Part shown: positions 1-11,827 of the stretch, piece by piece
Position numbering within the stretch: the first letter of the stretch is position 1
Layout of the letters: the number at the start of each line of letters is the position of its first letter
Source of the DNA: Plantago ovata
Lineage: Eukaryota; Streptophyta; Magnoliopsida; Lamiales; Plantaginaceae
Length of the DNA: 64,000 nucleotides
Reading direction: 5' to 3'
Assembly (NCBI GenBank): GCA_028274465.1
Contig: CM051458.1
Coordinates: 16,879,566 to 16,943,565, forward strand
Translations under genes and position numbers: made by a program
Notes under the pieces: model-generated
Databases searched by the model: none
What the model was told of the DNA's origin: nothing
Seen by the model: the letters and a program-made list of their open reading frames with translations, nothing else

Positions 1-1062
1 TGAAGGGCTTATTTGTTATTTATCAATTTATTGTGTATTACAAATAAGTCTTTCTACTTTTGAATTTTTAATTTAACACCTCCATGGGTTCGAAAATTAC
101 AATTGAGTCCTTCGGGTTTTCGAAAATTGCTACATGGTCAATAGAATTTTTGATTTTTCAATCTAGTCCAAATTTTCAATTTTTCATAGAGATTATAAGT
201 ATGGGATTATAATTTTCATAATGAAATTATGAAGTCATTTGGCATCCATATAGGCTACTACTTGTTTGTTTGCTCGATATGTTATTGTTTGACAATGCAT
301 GTTTAAATACCACGTATTTTACTTTCCGTTCGACTGCTATGCATGCGAGGTTAGGCGGCACCCTCTTATTTGTCGGACCGCATATTTTTATGTCTGGGTA
401 GGCGGCGCCCATTATGTGCTTGACCGCGTTTAGAACTACAATGGATAGGCGGCATTGATTATGTGTAGACCGCTCATGCATGATGGGTAGGCGACGCCCT
501 TATTTGTTTGTAGATGACTGATAACAACCCTCAAGCTACAAGCCCCATCCAATATAAGTGCAGAAATATGTATACGTATGTGTTTCTGAGATGCTTTCCA
601 TGGGGTGCTTTAATTCTGAACTTTCATTGCGTTTCCCTGTATTGGCGACCTCGTCTTGCAGACTCGCAGTGATCGTCAGATTAGAGTAAGCCTATGGTTA
701 TAACTTACTGCATATTGTATCTAGCAACCTCGATAGGTACAATATGTAGAGCGTCTGGTTAAATTAGATTTAACACCCAAGAGTTGCGTGGTGCAATTGG
801 ATAGTCCTACCGGTCATATTATGTTATGCGACCAGCCCCCGTTGGAGTATAGCTTAGTATGGATTTGGATCTTGGCCACTACGGTAACTTGTTGAACATT
901 ACTCGTATGTTTGTTTTGGGGGCAATCATATGTGAAAATAGTGGAAGCTAAACAGCTAACTGACCTTGTTGTTTAGTTATGTTGACTGTGTATTTAGAAA
1001 TAGTATTTCAATAGTTGATTTATTATTTTCGGTCTATACTATTTCTCCTTAGAAAAACCGAA
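1..1062. other. Non-coding flank of the first Copia element
   Basis: No coding region is supported here. An intact Copia element would show a 5' LTR and a methionine-tRNA primer site ahead of gag, but I find neither a TGGTATCAGAGC-like primer site nor any similarity to the element's own 3' LTR (which starts at 5309). The first 240 bases are AT-rich and resemble the interior of plant Gypsy LTRs in texture only. I cannot say what this stretch is. It may be another degraded repeat joined to a 5'-truncated Copia copy. Confidence 0.5.
352..520. repeat. Short tandem repeat, about 47 bp, four degenerate copies
   Basis: The word TAGGCGGC or a close variant recurs at 352, 399, 446 and 488. Most copies continue with ATTATGTG/TTATTTG and then GACCGC. 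The period is 47, 47 and 42 bp. No coding role is evident. Confidence 0.7.
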
Positions 1063-1744
1063 ATGGCGAGTATCTCGCTCCGTGCTATCTTAGAGAAGCA
1101 AGTTTTGACCGGACCAAACTTCCTAGATTGGATCAGGAATATACGTTTGGTGGTGAGGTACGAAAAGATTGAGTACGTCTTGGACGACGCTATTCCCGTG
1201 TGTCCCGAGAATCAGACTGCCGATCAAGTTGCTGCTTGGAATCAAGCCAACAAGGCAAAGGCTGATAAGCATCAAGAGGCTGCTAGATCCGCGCAGTGTA
1301 TTATGCTGGCGGCAATGAGCAATGAGCTGCAGATACAACATGAAAGCATGTTGCCTGTATGAGATGCTGAAGCATCTTGAGTCGCTCTTTAGGACGACAG
1401 CTAGAAGTGTTGAATTTGATTTGATCAAAGAGATACACAGATGCAAGCTCAATGAAGGAGGGAACATGTCTGAACATGTTCTCAAGATGATTGGTCTCTT
1501 TGAGAAGCTTGCCAATGCCGGTGTCAAGATGGAGAATAAAATCATGGTGATCTTTGTCCTTCAATCATTGCCGAGTTCGTATTCGCAGTTCATCATTAAC
1601 TACACCATGAATGCGAAGGACGTTACACTGCCCGAGCTCCATAATCTGGTGAAGACATATGATCAAACTCTTCCTAAGAAGGAGAAATCGATCATGTATG
1701 TTGGGCAACCGTCTAACCCAAACCCTGAGAAACAATGGTGCTAA
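1063..1744 (+). pseudogene. Copia gag remnant (copy 1)
   Basis: Translation from the ATG at 1063 gives a Copia-type gag (UBN2/gag-polypeptide family) that opens with a LTGPNFLDWIRNIR-like motif, typical of Copia gag N-termini. The frame runs to 1362, and the rest of gag continues in another frame (1322-1744), with VKTYDQTLPKKEKS near its end. At least one frameshift therefore lies near 1340. In life gag builds the cytoplasmic virus-like particle that packages element RNA. No primer site or LTR precedes it. Identification as gag is firm; function is lost. Confidence 0.8.
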
Positions 1745-1808
1745 GGGTAAGGGAAAGTCGGGAGCCAAGGCCAACACTTCGAGTGATAGGCCTAAGCGTC
1801 TGAACTAG

Positions 1809-2501
1809 AAAAGGAAGTTCAAGAGGAGCGGAACGGTACGCACAGATGAATGTCTTTTCTGTAAGCAGAAAAAACATTGGAAGAAAGATTTCCCTAAGCT
1901 AAGGGCAGATCAAGCTAAGAAGCCGCCAGCTTCTAGCTCAGGTGTGTTTGTTATTGAAATGAACATGACTACTTTTGACTCCAATGGTTGGGTATTAGAT
2001 ACAGCATGTGGCTCACACATTTGTAATAATGTGCAGGGGCTAATTGAACACAGGCTAGTCAAGCAAGGTGAAATCGACTTGCATGTTGGGAACGGCAATC
2101 CAGTTGAAGCCAAACGCGTTGGACGCTGCAAGATAGATTTACCATCAGGACAATGTTTATAACTTGATAACGTTTATTTTGTTCCATCCATTGTCAGAAA
2201 TATTATTTTCATTCCATTGTTGGACAATTTGGGTTTTTCCTTTCGTTTTGCTAATAATACTTGTTATTTTTCGTTAAATGACCAGTATTATGGAAAAGCT
2301 CGCTTAGTGAATGGTTTATATATTTTGCAAAGTAGTCTACCTTTATTTCAAATACATAACAAACAACCGTCTTCAAGTAGGAAGAATAATCCATGTTATC
2401 TATGGTATTGTCGGCAAGGCCATATCCATGAAACACGGATTCAAAGACTAAGGAAGTTGGACTACTTAGAACCATTTGATTTCGAATCATATGGTACATG
2501 A
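1809..2501 (+). pseudogene. Copia zinc knuckle, protease and pre-integrase remnant (copy 1)
   Basis: At 1851 a CX2CX4HX4C knuckle is recognisable, but its last cysteine is phenylalanine (CLFCKQKKHWKKDF), so it could not bind zinc normally. Downstream in the same frame, about 1990-2040, lies the aspartic protease motif WVLDTACGSHIC, in which DTA/DTG is the catalytic triplet. A frame change near 2160 leads to the GAG-pre-integrase segment (2217-2501), whose usual LWHCRLGH-like motif reads LWYCRQGHI. A stop at 1806 separates this frame from gag. Confidence 0.75.
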
Positions 2502-2522
2502 GAATCATGTGTTAAGCGTAAG

Positions 2523-3389
2523 ATGACGAACAAACCCTTTGTTGGACAAGGTGTTCGTGCCACTCGCTGCTTAGAGCTCATACATACCGATGTATGTGGA
2601 CCTTTTAAAGTCCAAGCACGTGGAGGTTATTCTTACTTCGTTACCTTTACTGATGATTTCTCAAGGTATGTATATATTTATCTTATGAAGAATAAATCTG
2701 AGACCTTTGGGAAATTCATGGAGTTTAGGAATGAGGTCGAGAATGAATTGAACCTAAGGATAGTCACTCTTCGATCAGATCGAGGAGGTGAATACCTTAG
2801 TGAAGAATTTATCGACTACTTGAAGGAGAATGGAATTCAATCGCAATGGACCCCTCCTGGAACACCACAATCAAATGGTGTGTGTGAGAGAAGGAATCAA
2901 ACCATGCTAGACATGGTGAGATCAATGATTGGATTCTCGACTCTTCCAAAATATCTATGGGGATATGCGCTACAAACTGCAATCTACATTCTGAACCGTG
3001 TACCATCTAAGTCAGTGAAGAAAACTCCTTATGAGTTATGGAAAGGAAAGAAGCCCTCAATGGGCTATCTTAGACCTTGGGGCTGTCCTGTGATAGTCAA
3101 ATTGTTGCTCACTGATAAGTTAGATGTCAAGGGTGTCAAAGTTTATTTCATAGGCTATCCTCTTCAGACGAGAGGCTATGAATTCTATCATGCTGAAGAT
3201 CACAAGGTGATAGTATATAGAAACGTCAAGTTTTTAGAAGCAGAATACCTCGAAGAAGAGAGGTTAGATGATATGATAGAACTTGAAGAAATTCAAGACT
3301 TTGACACGCGAGAACATGAGTTCTCTAAATCTTCTGATTTGGACTCAAGTTCAGTGGGAGCTTTCGAAGCAGAGAAGGTAATGATATGA
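2523..3389 (+). pseudogene. Copia integrase remnant (copy 1)
   Basis: This 288-codon open frame is a Ty1/Copia integrase core. The three catalytic acidic residues are present: D in HTDVCGP (about residue 27), D in RSDRGGEY (about residue 90) and E in NGVCERRNQ (about residue 122). The rve core is followed by the Copia-type extension ([18 protein letters not shown], then a [15 protein letters not shown] motif). Integrase would insert the element cDNA into chromosomes with a short target duplication. The catalytic core is intact, but the flanking frames are broken, so it survives only as a fragment. Confidence 0.85.
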
Positions 3390-3672
3390 CACTTTCTAGG
3401 CATGTCATAGTCAGTGGGAGTCATGTGATTAGATCAACAGTTGAAACCACACCAATAGAACCCGTTGTCAATCAACCTGTGCAACAAGTTGCACAAGAGC
3501 AGCCTCCCGCTAGGGAACAGGGTCGTAGCACGCGACCGGCTGCATCAGTGCCACTGACAATGTTCGTGTTTCACGAAGCCAGAAAAGAAAACCACCAGAA
3601 ACGCCGACAAAAGAACCGGTCGAGCTCCGTAGGTCGAAGAGGATCCCAAAAGGACCTCAGAAGCAAAGCCTT

Positions 3673-5294
3673 ATGATAGAAGACATCAATGAACTTGATG
3701 TTGGCTTATCCGGTCGGGAAGACCCCGAGACCTACAAAGAGGCAATACATGATATTGACTCAGACAGATGGCAAGAGGCCATGAAATTGCAAATAGACTC
3801 CATGTACCTGAACCAAGTTTGGAGCTTGGTAGACTTGCCCCAAGGGGTTAGACCTATTGGGTGAAAATGGGTCTTTAAACGAAGGACAGATGCCGATGGC
3901 AAGGTACAAATGCACAAGGCTAGACTTGTGGCGAAGGGCTACACACAAAGGTATGACATCGATTACGATGAAACCTTTTCACCGGTAGCAAAGTTGAAGT
4001 CTATTCGAATTCTACTTGCGATAGCTGCCTACTATGATTATGAGATCTGGCAGATGGATGTAAAGACTGCCTTCCTCAATGGCAACCTTGAGGAAAAGGT
4101 CTATATGGTACAGCCGCAAGGTTTTATTAGTAAAAGCAGGCCAACTGCTGTATGCAAATTACAGAGATCCATCTATGGGCTAAAGCAAGCGTCTAGGAGC
4201 TGAAAAATCCGCTTTGACGAAGCTGTCAAATCGTTTGACTTCATCAGAAGCGTAGAAGATCCCTGTGTCTACACTAGGTACATCGACAAGGGAGTCGTTT
4301 TCATGATCATTTATGTTGATGACATTTTGATCATGGGAAACAATGTCTCTATGCTAGAAGAGACTAAAGTTTGGCTATCAAGTACCTTCTCAATGAAGGA
4401 CTTGGGTGAAGCGAACTACATCCTAGGGATAAAGATCTATAGATATAGGTCCAAGAGGATGTTAGGATTGACACAGTCCACCTACATCGACAAAATACTG
4501 AAGCGTTATAAGATGGACGACTCAAAGAGAGGCTTTCTCCCAGCTAGGCATGGAATCATGCTATCAGTTAAGGATAGTCCTAAAACTGATGAAGAAAGAA
4601 AGGCAATGAGTCGTGAGCCCTATGCTTCGGCAGTAGGGTCTATTATGTGTGCAATGAATTGCACAAGGCCAGATGTGGCATATGCGCTTAGTGTCACTTG
4701 TCGACACCAACAGAATCCAGGAGTACCTCACTGGACTGCTGTAAAGAATATTCTTAAGTACCTTCGACGGACTAAGGAAATGTTCTTGGTGTTTGGTGGA
4801 GAACCGGAATTAAAGATGTTTGGTTATGTCGACGCTGGATTTGAATCAGATCCTGATGACTTAGTCACATACAGGATACGTATTCAAATTGAACGGAGGA
4901 GCTGTCTGTTGGAAGAGTTCTAAGCAAGCCGATTGCTGACTCAGCCACAGAAGCCGAGTACATTGCTGCATTAGAAGCATCGAAAGAAGCTGTCTGGATT
5001 TCAGAGTTCTTGAAGGAATTGAGGGTTGTTCCTGCTCCTAGTCCAATAACGATTTATTGTGACAACACGGGCGCTGTCGCTCAAGCCAAGGAGCCTAGAT
5101 CTACAAACAAGAACAAACATGTACTTAGAAAGTATCACGTTATACATGAGATTATTGATAGAGGACAAGTTAGTAAGGAACGTGTCTCAACCACGGACAA
5201 CGTGGCAGATCCTTTCACCAAGGTCTTATCAGTGGATGCCCACTTAAGACATTATGTTAATCTAGGCATTAAGCATAAAGGTGACTGGCTCTAG
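3673..5294 (+). pseudogene. Copia reverse transcriptase and RNase H remnant (copy 1)
   Basis: One reading frame (3673-4923) holds the RT, with signatures KARLVAKGYTQ, QMDVKTAFLNG, YGLKQASRS and the polymerase active site YVDD at about 4312. It is cut by TGA stops at 3862 (TGC in the second copy) and 4201 (TGG in the second copy). RNase H follows. Two frameshifts near 4870 and 4940 separate the GYVFKLNGG-like segment from the TEAEYIAALEA motif and the final frame (5010-5294), which has CDNTGAVAQ and VADPFTK. RT and RNase H copy element RNA into cDNA in the particle. Confidence 0.88.
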
Positions 5295-5308
5295 TCCGAG
5301 TGGGAGAT

Positions 5309-6919
5309 TGATAGTGTATATGTCCTAGAGACAGTCTTTATTAAGGGCAGACAACCCTTATTAAGGGCATATATGTACTATTACACATGTCAACGTAATA
5401 TAATACATGTTTGTTTGTTTGACTATTGAGTATCGCTTTCATATTTATATTACACCAGGCATACATCATGTCATATCTCTATTCCTGTCTGTATTGATAT
5501 CAAACATGTCCCCTCGGATAGATGACCGATCACACAGATAGTGGGAGCTATGTGAGTTATCATCTATCCCAAACTCTCCCTAGTCGAGGTTCATCTCGGA
5601 TGTAGGGGTCTGAATGAACCAGGTGAGACTAGTATGCGTGGAGGTTATACTTGTTAGAGCAAGTGTGAGCCGATCCCACGACCACGGAACGGATTGTTAG
5701 ACAATCTAGAAACGTTCCCATAACTCCGCATAGTTGTTCGAAGGGTGATTATCGAACAATGGAAGTACCCACCGGAAACTCCCATCCATGTATACTCTAC
5801 ACCGAAGTGTCTATGGGAACCGGAAAGTTGTTGAAGTGATGCCAGTCGTCCTTTGGACTTACAGGACTTTATCATCACATTTGTTGCCCCATATCCTTGG
5901 TGGACCCGTCGATGTCAGCTCTGAATAAGCAGTTGACCCAAGACACGATCCAGAATTATGGCTACATACAAATGGGGGTGATAAGTGATTCTGTGAAGGA
6001 TTCATCTCTCACGTGTAGCACAGGAGAGCACTGCTCATAGTCGTTCATAGTTGTGATTGGTTAAACCGCTGGCCAGCGTATCAATATTATTATGATAGTC
6101 ATAATAGATATTGGATTCACCAAGCAACTCACTGAAGACGCCCGTGGATGTATTATTGGGATAGACACTTCATCGATCCTAGATGCATTTGAGTCAGTCA
6201 GATGAAGGGACGTTACCATCGCCGCGTTGAGCGCAACATACTTCACAACGAAAGGGTTTGCTTTGAGAAACCTCTCAAACGTCCTCATGTAGTAATATTG
6301 CAAATGGAACCGTCTAGGAATTCCATGTTGCCTAGTGTAGCACTTGCTTAATACAATGAGGCCCTATGGGTCACACTATGTGGTGATTCAGCTTATCCGA
6401 ATATCCTTGAAGATGGAATCGCAATTAATTTAGAATTAATTGTGATTGATGAATTATAATTGATTTGGAATTAATTATAATTATTTGTGGCTCAATTAAT
6501 AATCGGGAATTATTAATTGAATTGATTGATTAATTGTATTTTATCTAAATACAATTAAAGATTATATTTTAGAAATATAATAGAGGTTTGATTTGAAAGG
6601 ATATGTTAATTTAGAATTAATATATGCACATGGGCAAAATCTACTTGGAGTTTGAATTGCCCTAGAATTATAAGTGGATCCCAAAATCGGGACCCACCTA
6701 ATCCCCTTGTACAGCCGCGCGACCAGTAGTAGTATGGGGAGGAGTTCGACTCCTTCCCATATTAGAAGTCAAGGGATAAGTTAGATTTTCCTGATTGAGT
6801 TTTAATTTGATTGGGAATGAATCTAGACTTAAATTAGTTTCCTTGTGCAATAAGAATTAGATTCTTATTCCTTTATGAAGTCTAATTGATTCGTCTTTAG
6901 GCTTCTATTGACTACTATA
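5309..6919 (+). repeat. Copia 3' LTR, first part (copy 1)
   Basis: The LTR begins TGATAGTGTATATGTCC just after the polypurine tract. Its first 600 bases are nearly identical to 62774-63370, the LTR of the second Copia copy. The end of this part (about 6715-6919) matches 48525-48715 closely. It stops at the target duplication CTATA (6915-6919), where a nested element begins. Confidence 0.88.
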
Positions 6920-9535
6920 TGTAACGGTACCGATTTTGAAAACAAAATAATTTCTTGAAAAAGGAAAATCGAAAAATACTTTAATAGCAACGGTCGGCAA
7001 TAAATGCCAAAATAATCTTTGACGCTAACAGAAATAAACAATAACCAACGAAAACTCAAGTTCGAATGAAACAACGAATGAAGACAGTAAAAGTTTATCT
7101 TCTTATTTTGAAAAGGAACCCATGACACCCCAGACCCTTCTCTCAGTCGCTGGCATCCTAGTCACGCACATCTTCAGCAGCATCTGGAAGGAAGGAATTT
7201 TGGAAAAACAAAAGAGTGTGAGATAAAGGATCTCAGTGAGGTTCTAAGTCAACAAACAGAAAGTAAACAGTTTTTGAAATCAAAATCCTTTTTAGAAAAA
7301 CGAGCAACCAGAACAGAACACATATAACAGATTAACAGAACAGATACGTTGTAGACCGTTGGTGCAGCCCGCCTTATTGCTCCTACTCCCAGAATGCCCT
7401 TATAACTCCCTCCAGAGGGTGCACAACTCCGGACAGAAACAGAAACCCCCGTGTACTTTGGGGAAACAGATCCTACGACCCTAATAGACCTCAGCGACTT
7501 CTGCCTCGCGCCTAAAAGGGAATAGACTAGGCCAGAATCAAGCAAACCCGATAGTCCTCTACTACCCGAGCCTACCTAACCACAACCTAATCGACCGGTC
7601 ACACAGAAACAGATCAGAACAGAACAAACAGATACAGATAGTTAACACCGAGAGGTGTTCCTGCAGAAAAGTCAGTCCAGAACAGAGTAGTAATAAACAG
7701 AAATGCAAAAAGTCATACTTAGGAGTTATACTTTTACGCGGGAGCATACAGTAAACAGTATATAGTAATAGGTACAAACAGTCACATAGCCTTCCAGTTT
7801 TTCGCAAATAATGGGTTTAGGGGTGAACACTCACCTTAGCTTGCGAGTAAAAGACCTTCAACGAGAAATGAGCTTTACGGGTTTACGGTCAACGGAGAAC
7901 CTAACAAGAAAGTACTAAATACAATTTAGAAGTCGAACGGACGGAAGGAAAAAGGTTGAAAAAGGAATGGTAAAGTCGGGGTTCGAACTCGGGACCTCTA
8001 AGTTAGTCAAGCAAAGACCTAACCAACTAGGCTAGCAAGTCAAGTCAATACTAACTTACAAAAACTAAAACTAAGTTTAAAACATTTTCAGAACCTCTTT
8101 CGATTTTCAGATTCTGGAAACTACCAAAATACCCTCAGTGGTAAATTGCAAGAAAAACCCTTTTCGAAAATAGACAGTACAAACGAACCAGCAGTTTTCC
8201 AGACATCAAACAGTCTTCTCAAAGCAAAAAGGTTTACGATAAAAGCCTACTGTCAGTCAACTACGGTCAACGGTAAAACTGCAAAAAGGTCCTTTAGGTT
8301 TCCCAAATCAGTCCACAAAGTGCAAAACAATATCAACAGAGTCCAATTCAATCCTTTTCATACTCAACAGCAAACTAGGGTCAACATACGGGGTCAAACA
8401 AGTCACAAGTCCAACAACAGTAACAACAACTAACGAATCCTAAGTCCCAGTTCTCAGTTCGAGTCAAACAACATGGCCAGACAGTACAAGGGTAAAATGG
8501 TCCAAGGGTAAAAAGTCCAAAACTAGAATACGAGTTTCGAATCGAAAGAACAGTAAAGGAAATTGAGATTTACCTTCGAAAGAGAACAAAGTTAATCTGC
8601 AAATCGAAGGAATAAGAAAATAAATCAATCAGATTCGAATCGAACCAAAATCGGAATTGAATCTGAACGGAAGGGTCGAACCAACTTACCGATCGGCTCA
8701 GAGCAACGGACCGGAGGAACGAACCGGATCGGACGAATCGACGGCGACGCGAACAGAGCGGCGCGGCGAACGGAGACAGCACGGACAGAGGAACGCGGTC
8801 GATCGGAGCGACAAGGCGCGGCGAGGACGGCGCGGTGCGGGGAAGGACGGAGCGGGACGGCGAGCAGGCGACAGACCGAACGGACGGTGGCGCGATTCAC
8901 GGACAGAAACGGCGAAGCAGCAACGGACGGGACAGAGGAAACGAACGGTGACGGCGACAATGGCGGATCGATCAGATCGATCGATCTGGATAACACGGAC
9001 CGGAGCGGACTACCGGAACAGACACGACGCGGTGGCGTGGCTCGGCTCGGCGGACACGGCGTGGCGGCGCGGCTCGGCTCGGCGGGACTGGATCGGAGCG
9101 GGACGGCTTTAGGACGGAGCAGGGGCGGCAGCTGCAGTACCGTGGTGATGATATGATTCGACAAGATGAAGATGATGGATTGATTGATGATGGCGGGTGA
9201 GAGAGAGGCAGAGAGAAGTTTTCTTTTCTTTCTTTGTTTCTCAGATAGTGGCGTGAAATAAGAATGAGGAGGAAAGAGAAACAAGTTTTAGGGTTAGGTT
9301 TAGGTTTAAGTAGATGGGCCAAGAGATTTGGGCCGGTCCAGTTCGAATTTGGACTTTTAAAATCAGTTTGCTAGCTGATCCAAAATGGAGCGGGGCGAAT
9401 TAAATTCATGCGAACTATCAAATGACGAATTCGTTTGCGGGGGAATTGAATTAAGTAATTACCGAATAAAATAAATTATTCAGATAATTAAATAATTAAA
9501 ATAAATAAATAATAAAAAAAATACGGGGCGTTACA
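6920..9535 (-). repeat. 3' LTR of the nested gag-only element (2616 bp)
   Basis: On the - strand this LTR starts TGTAACGCCCCGTATT at 9535, right after a purine-rich tract, and ends ACCGTTACA at 6920. It contains an AT-rich start, a pyrimidine-rich leader-like stretch (about 9300-9180), a CpG-dense block (about 8690-9115) and a tRNA-like segment (about 7978-8045). The long frames on both strands across the CpG block come from its base composition and match no protein I recognise. Confidence 0.7.
7978..8045 (-). repeat. tRNA-like segment inside the LTR
   Basis: On the - strand a box-A-like motif (TAGCCTAGTTGG) is followed about 35 bases later by a box-B-like motif (GAGTTCGAACC). These are the internal RNA polymerase III promoter elements of tRNA genes and tRNA-derived SINEs. 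I see no convincing 7-bp acceptor stem, so I call it tRNA-derived rather than a tRNA gene. Confidence 0.5.
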
Positions 9536-9548
9536 CTCCACCACACTT
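9536..9548 (-). promoter_or_regulatory. Polypurine-like tract of the nested element
   Basis: On the - strand AAGTGTGGTGGAG lies immediately ahead of the 3' LTR start. This is the position where plus-strand cDNA synthesis is primed in LTR elements. The tract is only partly purine, but its position is right. Confidence 0.6.
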
Positions 9549-9819
9549 AAAAGAAGTTTCGTCCTCGAAACTTAACTAACGTTAAACTAACGAACGTGGA
9601 ACGGGTAAACGAAAGTCTTCAAACTTCAAACGCCGGGTCAACGATCACGTTCGCAAGCCATAGGTTAAGAGAATTCGTAAATAACCTAAGGAAGTTAAAG
9701 CTTGCCTCTTCAACCAGATCGTCCAACTAATACTCCTCAACCACAAAGTCGGTAATTAAGCTTCAAGTGAATCTATCCTAGCGAAAGAAAAACAGCACGG
9801 TAACAAGAAAAGAAAAGAC

Positions 9820-10944
9820 TTAGAAGAAGTTTGTCCACATGAGCGTACCTTTAGCCACACTTGTCGAGGGAGTCTCACGTCCAACCATGCTATAGACTCT
9901 TGGTTTGGCCTTCGCACTACTTCCTTGATTCCTTGAAGCGGTGCCTCCAGATCTTCCTTCTTCTATCAGGGAGTTGCGTCGCGGACAATCATTGATCTTA
10001 TGCTCCTTGCTTCCACATGCCAGGCATACACCCTGCTTCCTCCAACAGTTCTTCTCCTCATGAGTTGTGCCTCCGCAGAAATTGCAATTTCTTCGAGATG
10101 GTTGTTCAGCACTTTCGGCCACATGACGAGATCGACTTTTCTGCTCGGTGCGAGAATACTTGGATGGAGAATGACGATCCTTGCTACTTCTGTGATCAGA
10201 ACTCCTCTTTCGAGACCGTCGGGTTTCATAGTTCTCGAGTTCTCCCAGACCACTCTCTACCTCAGCAGCTAACTCCACTGCTTTAACGTAGGTGGGCATG
10301 TCGGTCCCGAACAGGCTGTAACGGATCTCTGAGTTCAGACCCTTCACAAAATGGCGCACCTTCTCCCTCTCGTCGTTTTGAAAGTGTGGTACATACTTCA
10401 GCAGTCGAGTGAACTCGGAGTCATATTCAGCGACATTCATATTTCCTTGCACCAAGGCTTGGAACTCATCTCTCCTGTTCTCGCGAACTAGGCGAGGCAC
10501 GAACTTATCCATGAACTCCTTCTCAACGTTCTCCCAAGTGCGGGCAACTGCTGCTTGTCTCCACCTTGCATCTACGGTCCTCCACCAATTTCTTGCTGCT
10601 CCTTCAAACTGGAAAGCCGCGAGCTCAATCCTCCTTTCATCAGGGTAGTGCAAGATCGAGAACAGATTCTCCATGCTCTCCAGCCAAAGCTCAGCTTTGC
10701 GGGCATTGGGTGCCCCATCGAACCTGTCGGGATGGAAACGAGCGAAACGTTCCGCAGCCTGATCGATTGTTTGAGTCGGTGGCGGTGGTGGCGGAGCTGG
10801 CGGAACAGGTGGTAGCTCAACGTTGCGCACGCTCTCGCTGAAGTTGCCCAAAGCTACAATGATCCGCTCCACTTGGTCCTGATTGCCAGCATTATTGTTG
10901 TTGCCATTGCCATTGCCGTTGCGGGTGGTGTTCCTTGGAGCCAT
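9820..10944 (-). CDS. Gag protein of the nested element (chromovirus-type)
   Basis: The open frame has 374 codons. After an Asn/Gly-rich start and a proline-rich linker (about residues 45-57) comes the retrotransposon gag domain (about residues 65-235; FARFHPDRFDGAP, then EGAARNWWRTVDARW and EYDSEFTRLLKYVPHF). A basic Ser/Arg stretch (about 240-280) and two CCHC zinc knuckles follow (CNFCGGTTHEEKNC and CLACGSKEHKINDC). It would form particles and bind RNA. The frame stops at about the place where protease would begin in a full Gypsy polyprotein. It is uninterrupted, in contrast to the Copia host around it, which suggests a younger insertion. Confidence 0.85.
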   Translation of the reverse strand: MAPRNTTRNGNGNGNNNNAGNQDQVERIIVALGNFSESVRNVELPPVPPAPPPPPPTQTIDQAAERFARFHPDRFDGAPNARKAELWLESMENLFSILHYPDERRIELAAFQFEGAARNWWRTVDARWRQAAVARTWENVEKEFMDKFVPRLVRENRRDEFQALVQGNMNVAEYDSEFTRLLKYVPHFQNDEREKVRHFVKGLNSEIRYSLFGTDMPTYVKAVELAAEVESGLGELENYETRRSRKRSSDHRSSKDRHSPSKYSRTEQKSRSRHVAESAEQPSRRNCNFCGGTTHEEKNCWRKQGVCLACGSKEHKINDCPRRNSLIEEGRSGGTASRNQGSSAKAKPRVYSMVGRETPSTSVAKGTLMWTNFF

Positions 10945-11813
10945 CCTATCGCAATTAGTCTAAGGTTAGTAACGTAATTAACCATCTTGAGGGAGTCTAT
11001 CTTCAGGCGTAAACGTACTCTAAGGCACTATTTTAAGTCATCCTAGTGAACGAGCAAGAGACGCGAAAAAGATAACCAAGAAGTGCTAAGGTCAAAATCA
11101 ACTCAGGGAGTCAAAAGGAAAAAAGCAACTAATCACTAAGTAAATCCTCGAGCGTGTCTAACCTAGCATACAAGGCAGACATAAATTGAAAGAAAAGTAA
11201 CGATAAGGCATAAATAACAAATTCATGTGTTGCAGAAAAGGATCATAAACATTAAGCATACAATGAAAGTGTTCTCTCACAAAGTGATCAGTCATTTGAC
11301 CTCGGTTAACATGAATCACTTAAACAGTCGGCCGCCTGCCAGTGATTTATGTCGACTTTGGTTAAACAATAGATAACAGTATGACAGAACCAAGCAAAAA
11401 AAAAAAAAAAAACATATATGAACTTCGATAGGAAAAACAAATGCATAAATAAGGGTTTAAACCTTAAAGCATGCAACTAGTGACATTACGATAATTAAAC
11501 ATACTTTTAAACAAACACTCATGCAATTAATAAAAACAACATAATCGCCTTAAAGAAAATAAACAAGTAACAATCGTAAGCTTGTGAACTTAGTAGAAGT
11601 TAAACAGAATGAGTAGCAAGACAGTTTTGGAAGGCGGAAGAGAGAACAGTAGGACAGTTGACAGACGAACATAACGGTTCAGAGTTAATGCGAGAGACCA
11701 AACTTTAGAAGAGACAGAACGAAGACTACTCAATCTAATCCAGCGACTTGGACCCTCACACGCACCCCAAAGGCCAGAAGACCCTATCCTAGCAAGCTCG
11801 AGTTTGAACTCAA

Positions 11814-11825
11814 GCTTTGATACCA
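11814..11825 (-). promoter_or_regulatory. Primer binding site of the nested element
   Basis: On the - strand TGGTATCAAAGC follows the 307-bp LTR after two bases. It differs at one position from TGGTATCAGAGC, the usual plant site complementary to initiator methionine tRNA. It marks the inner edge of the 5' LTR. Confidence 0.8.
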
Positions 11826-11827
11826 AC

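Noticed and set aside
8570..9322. Overlapping long frames on both strands in the CpG-dense part of the LTR
   Set aside because: They follow from GC-rich composition, show Arg/Ser/Pro-rich translations and no domain, and lie inside an LTR.
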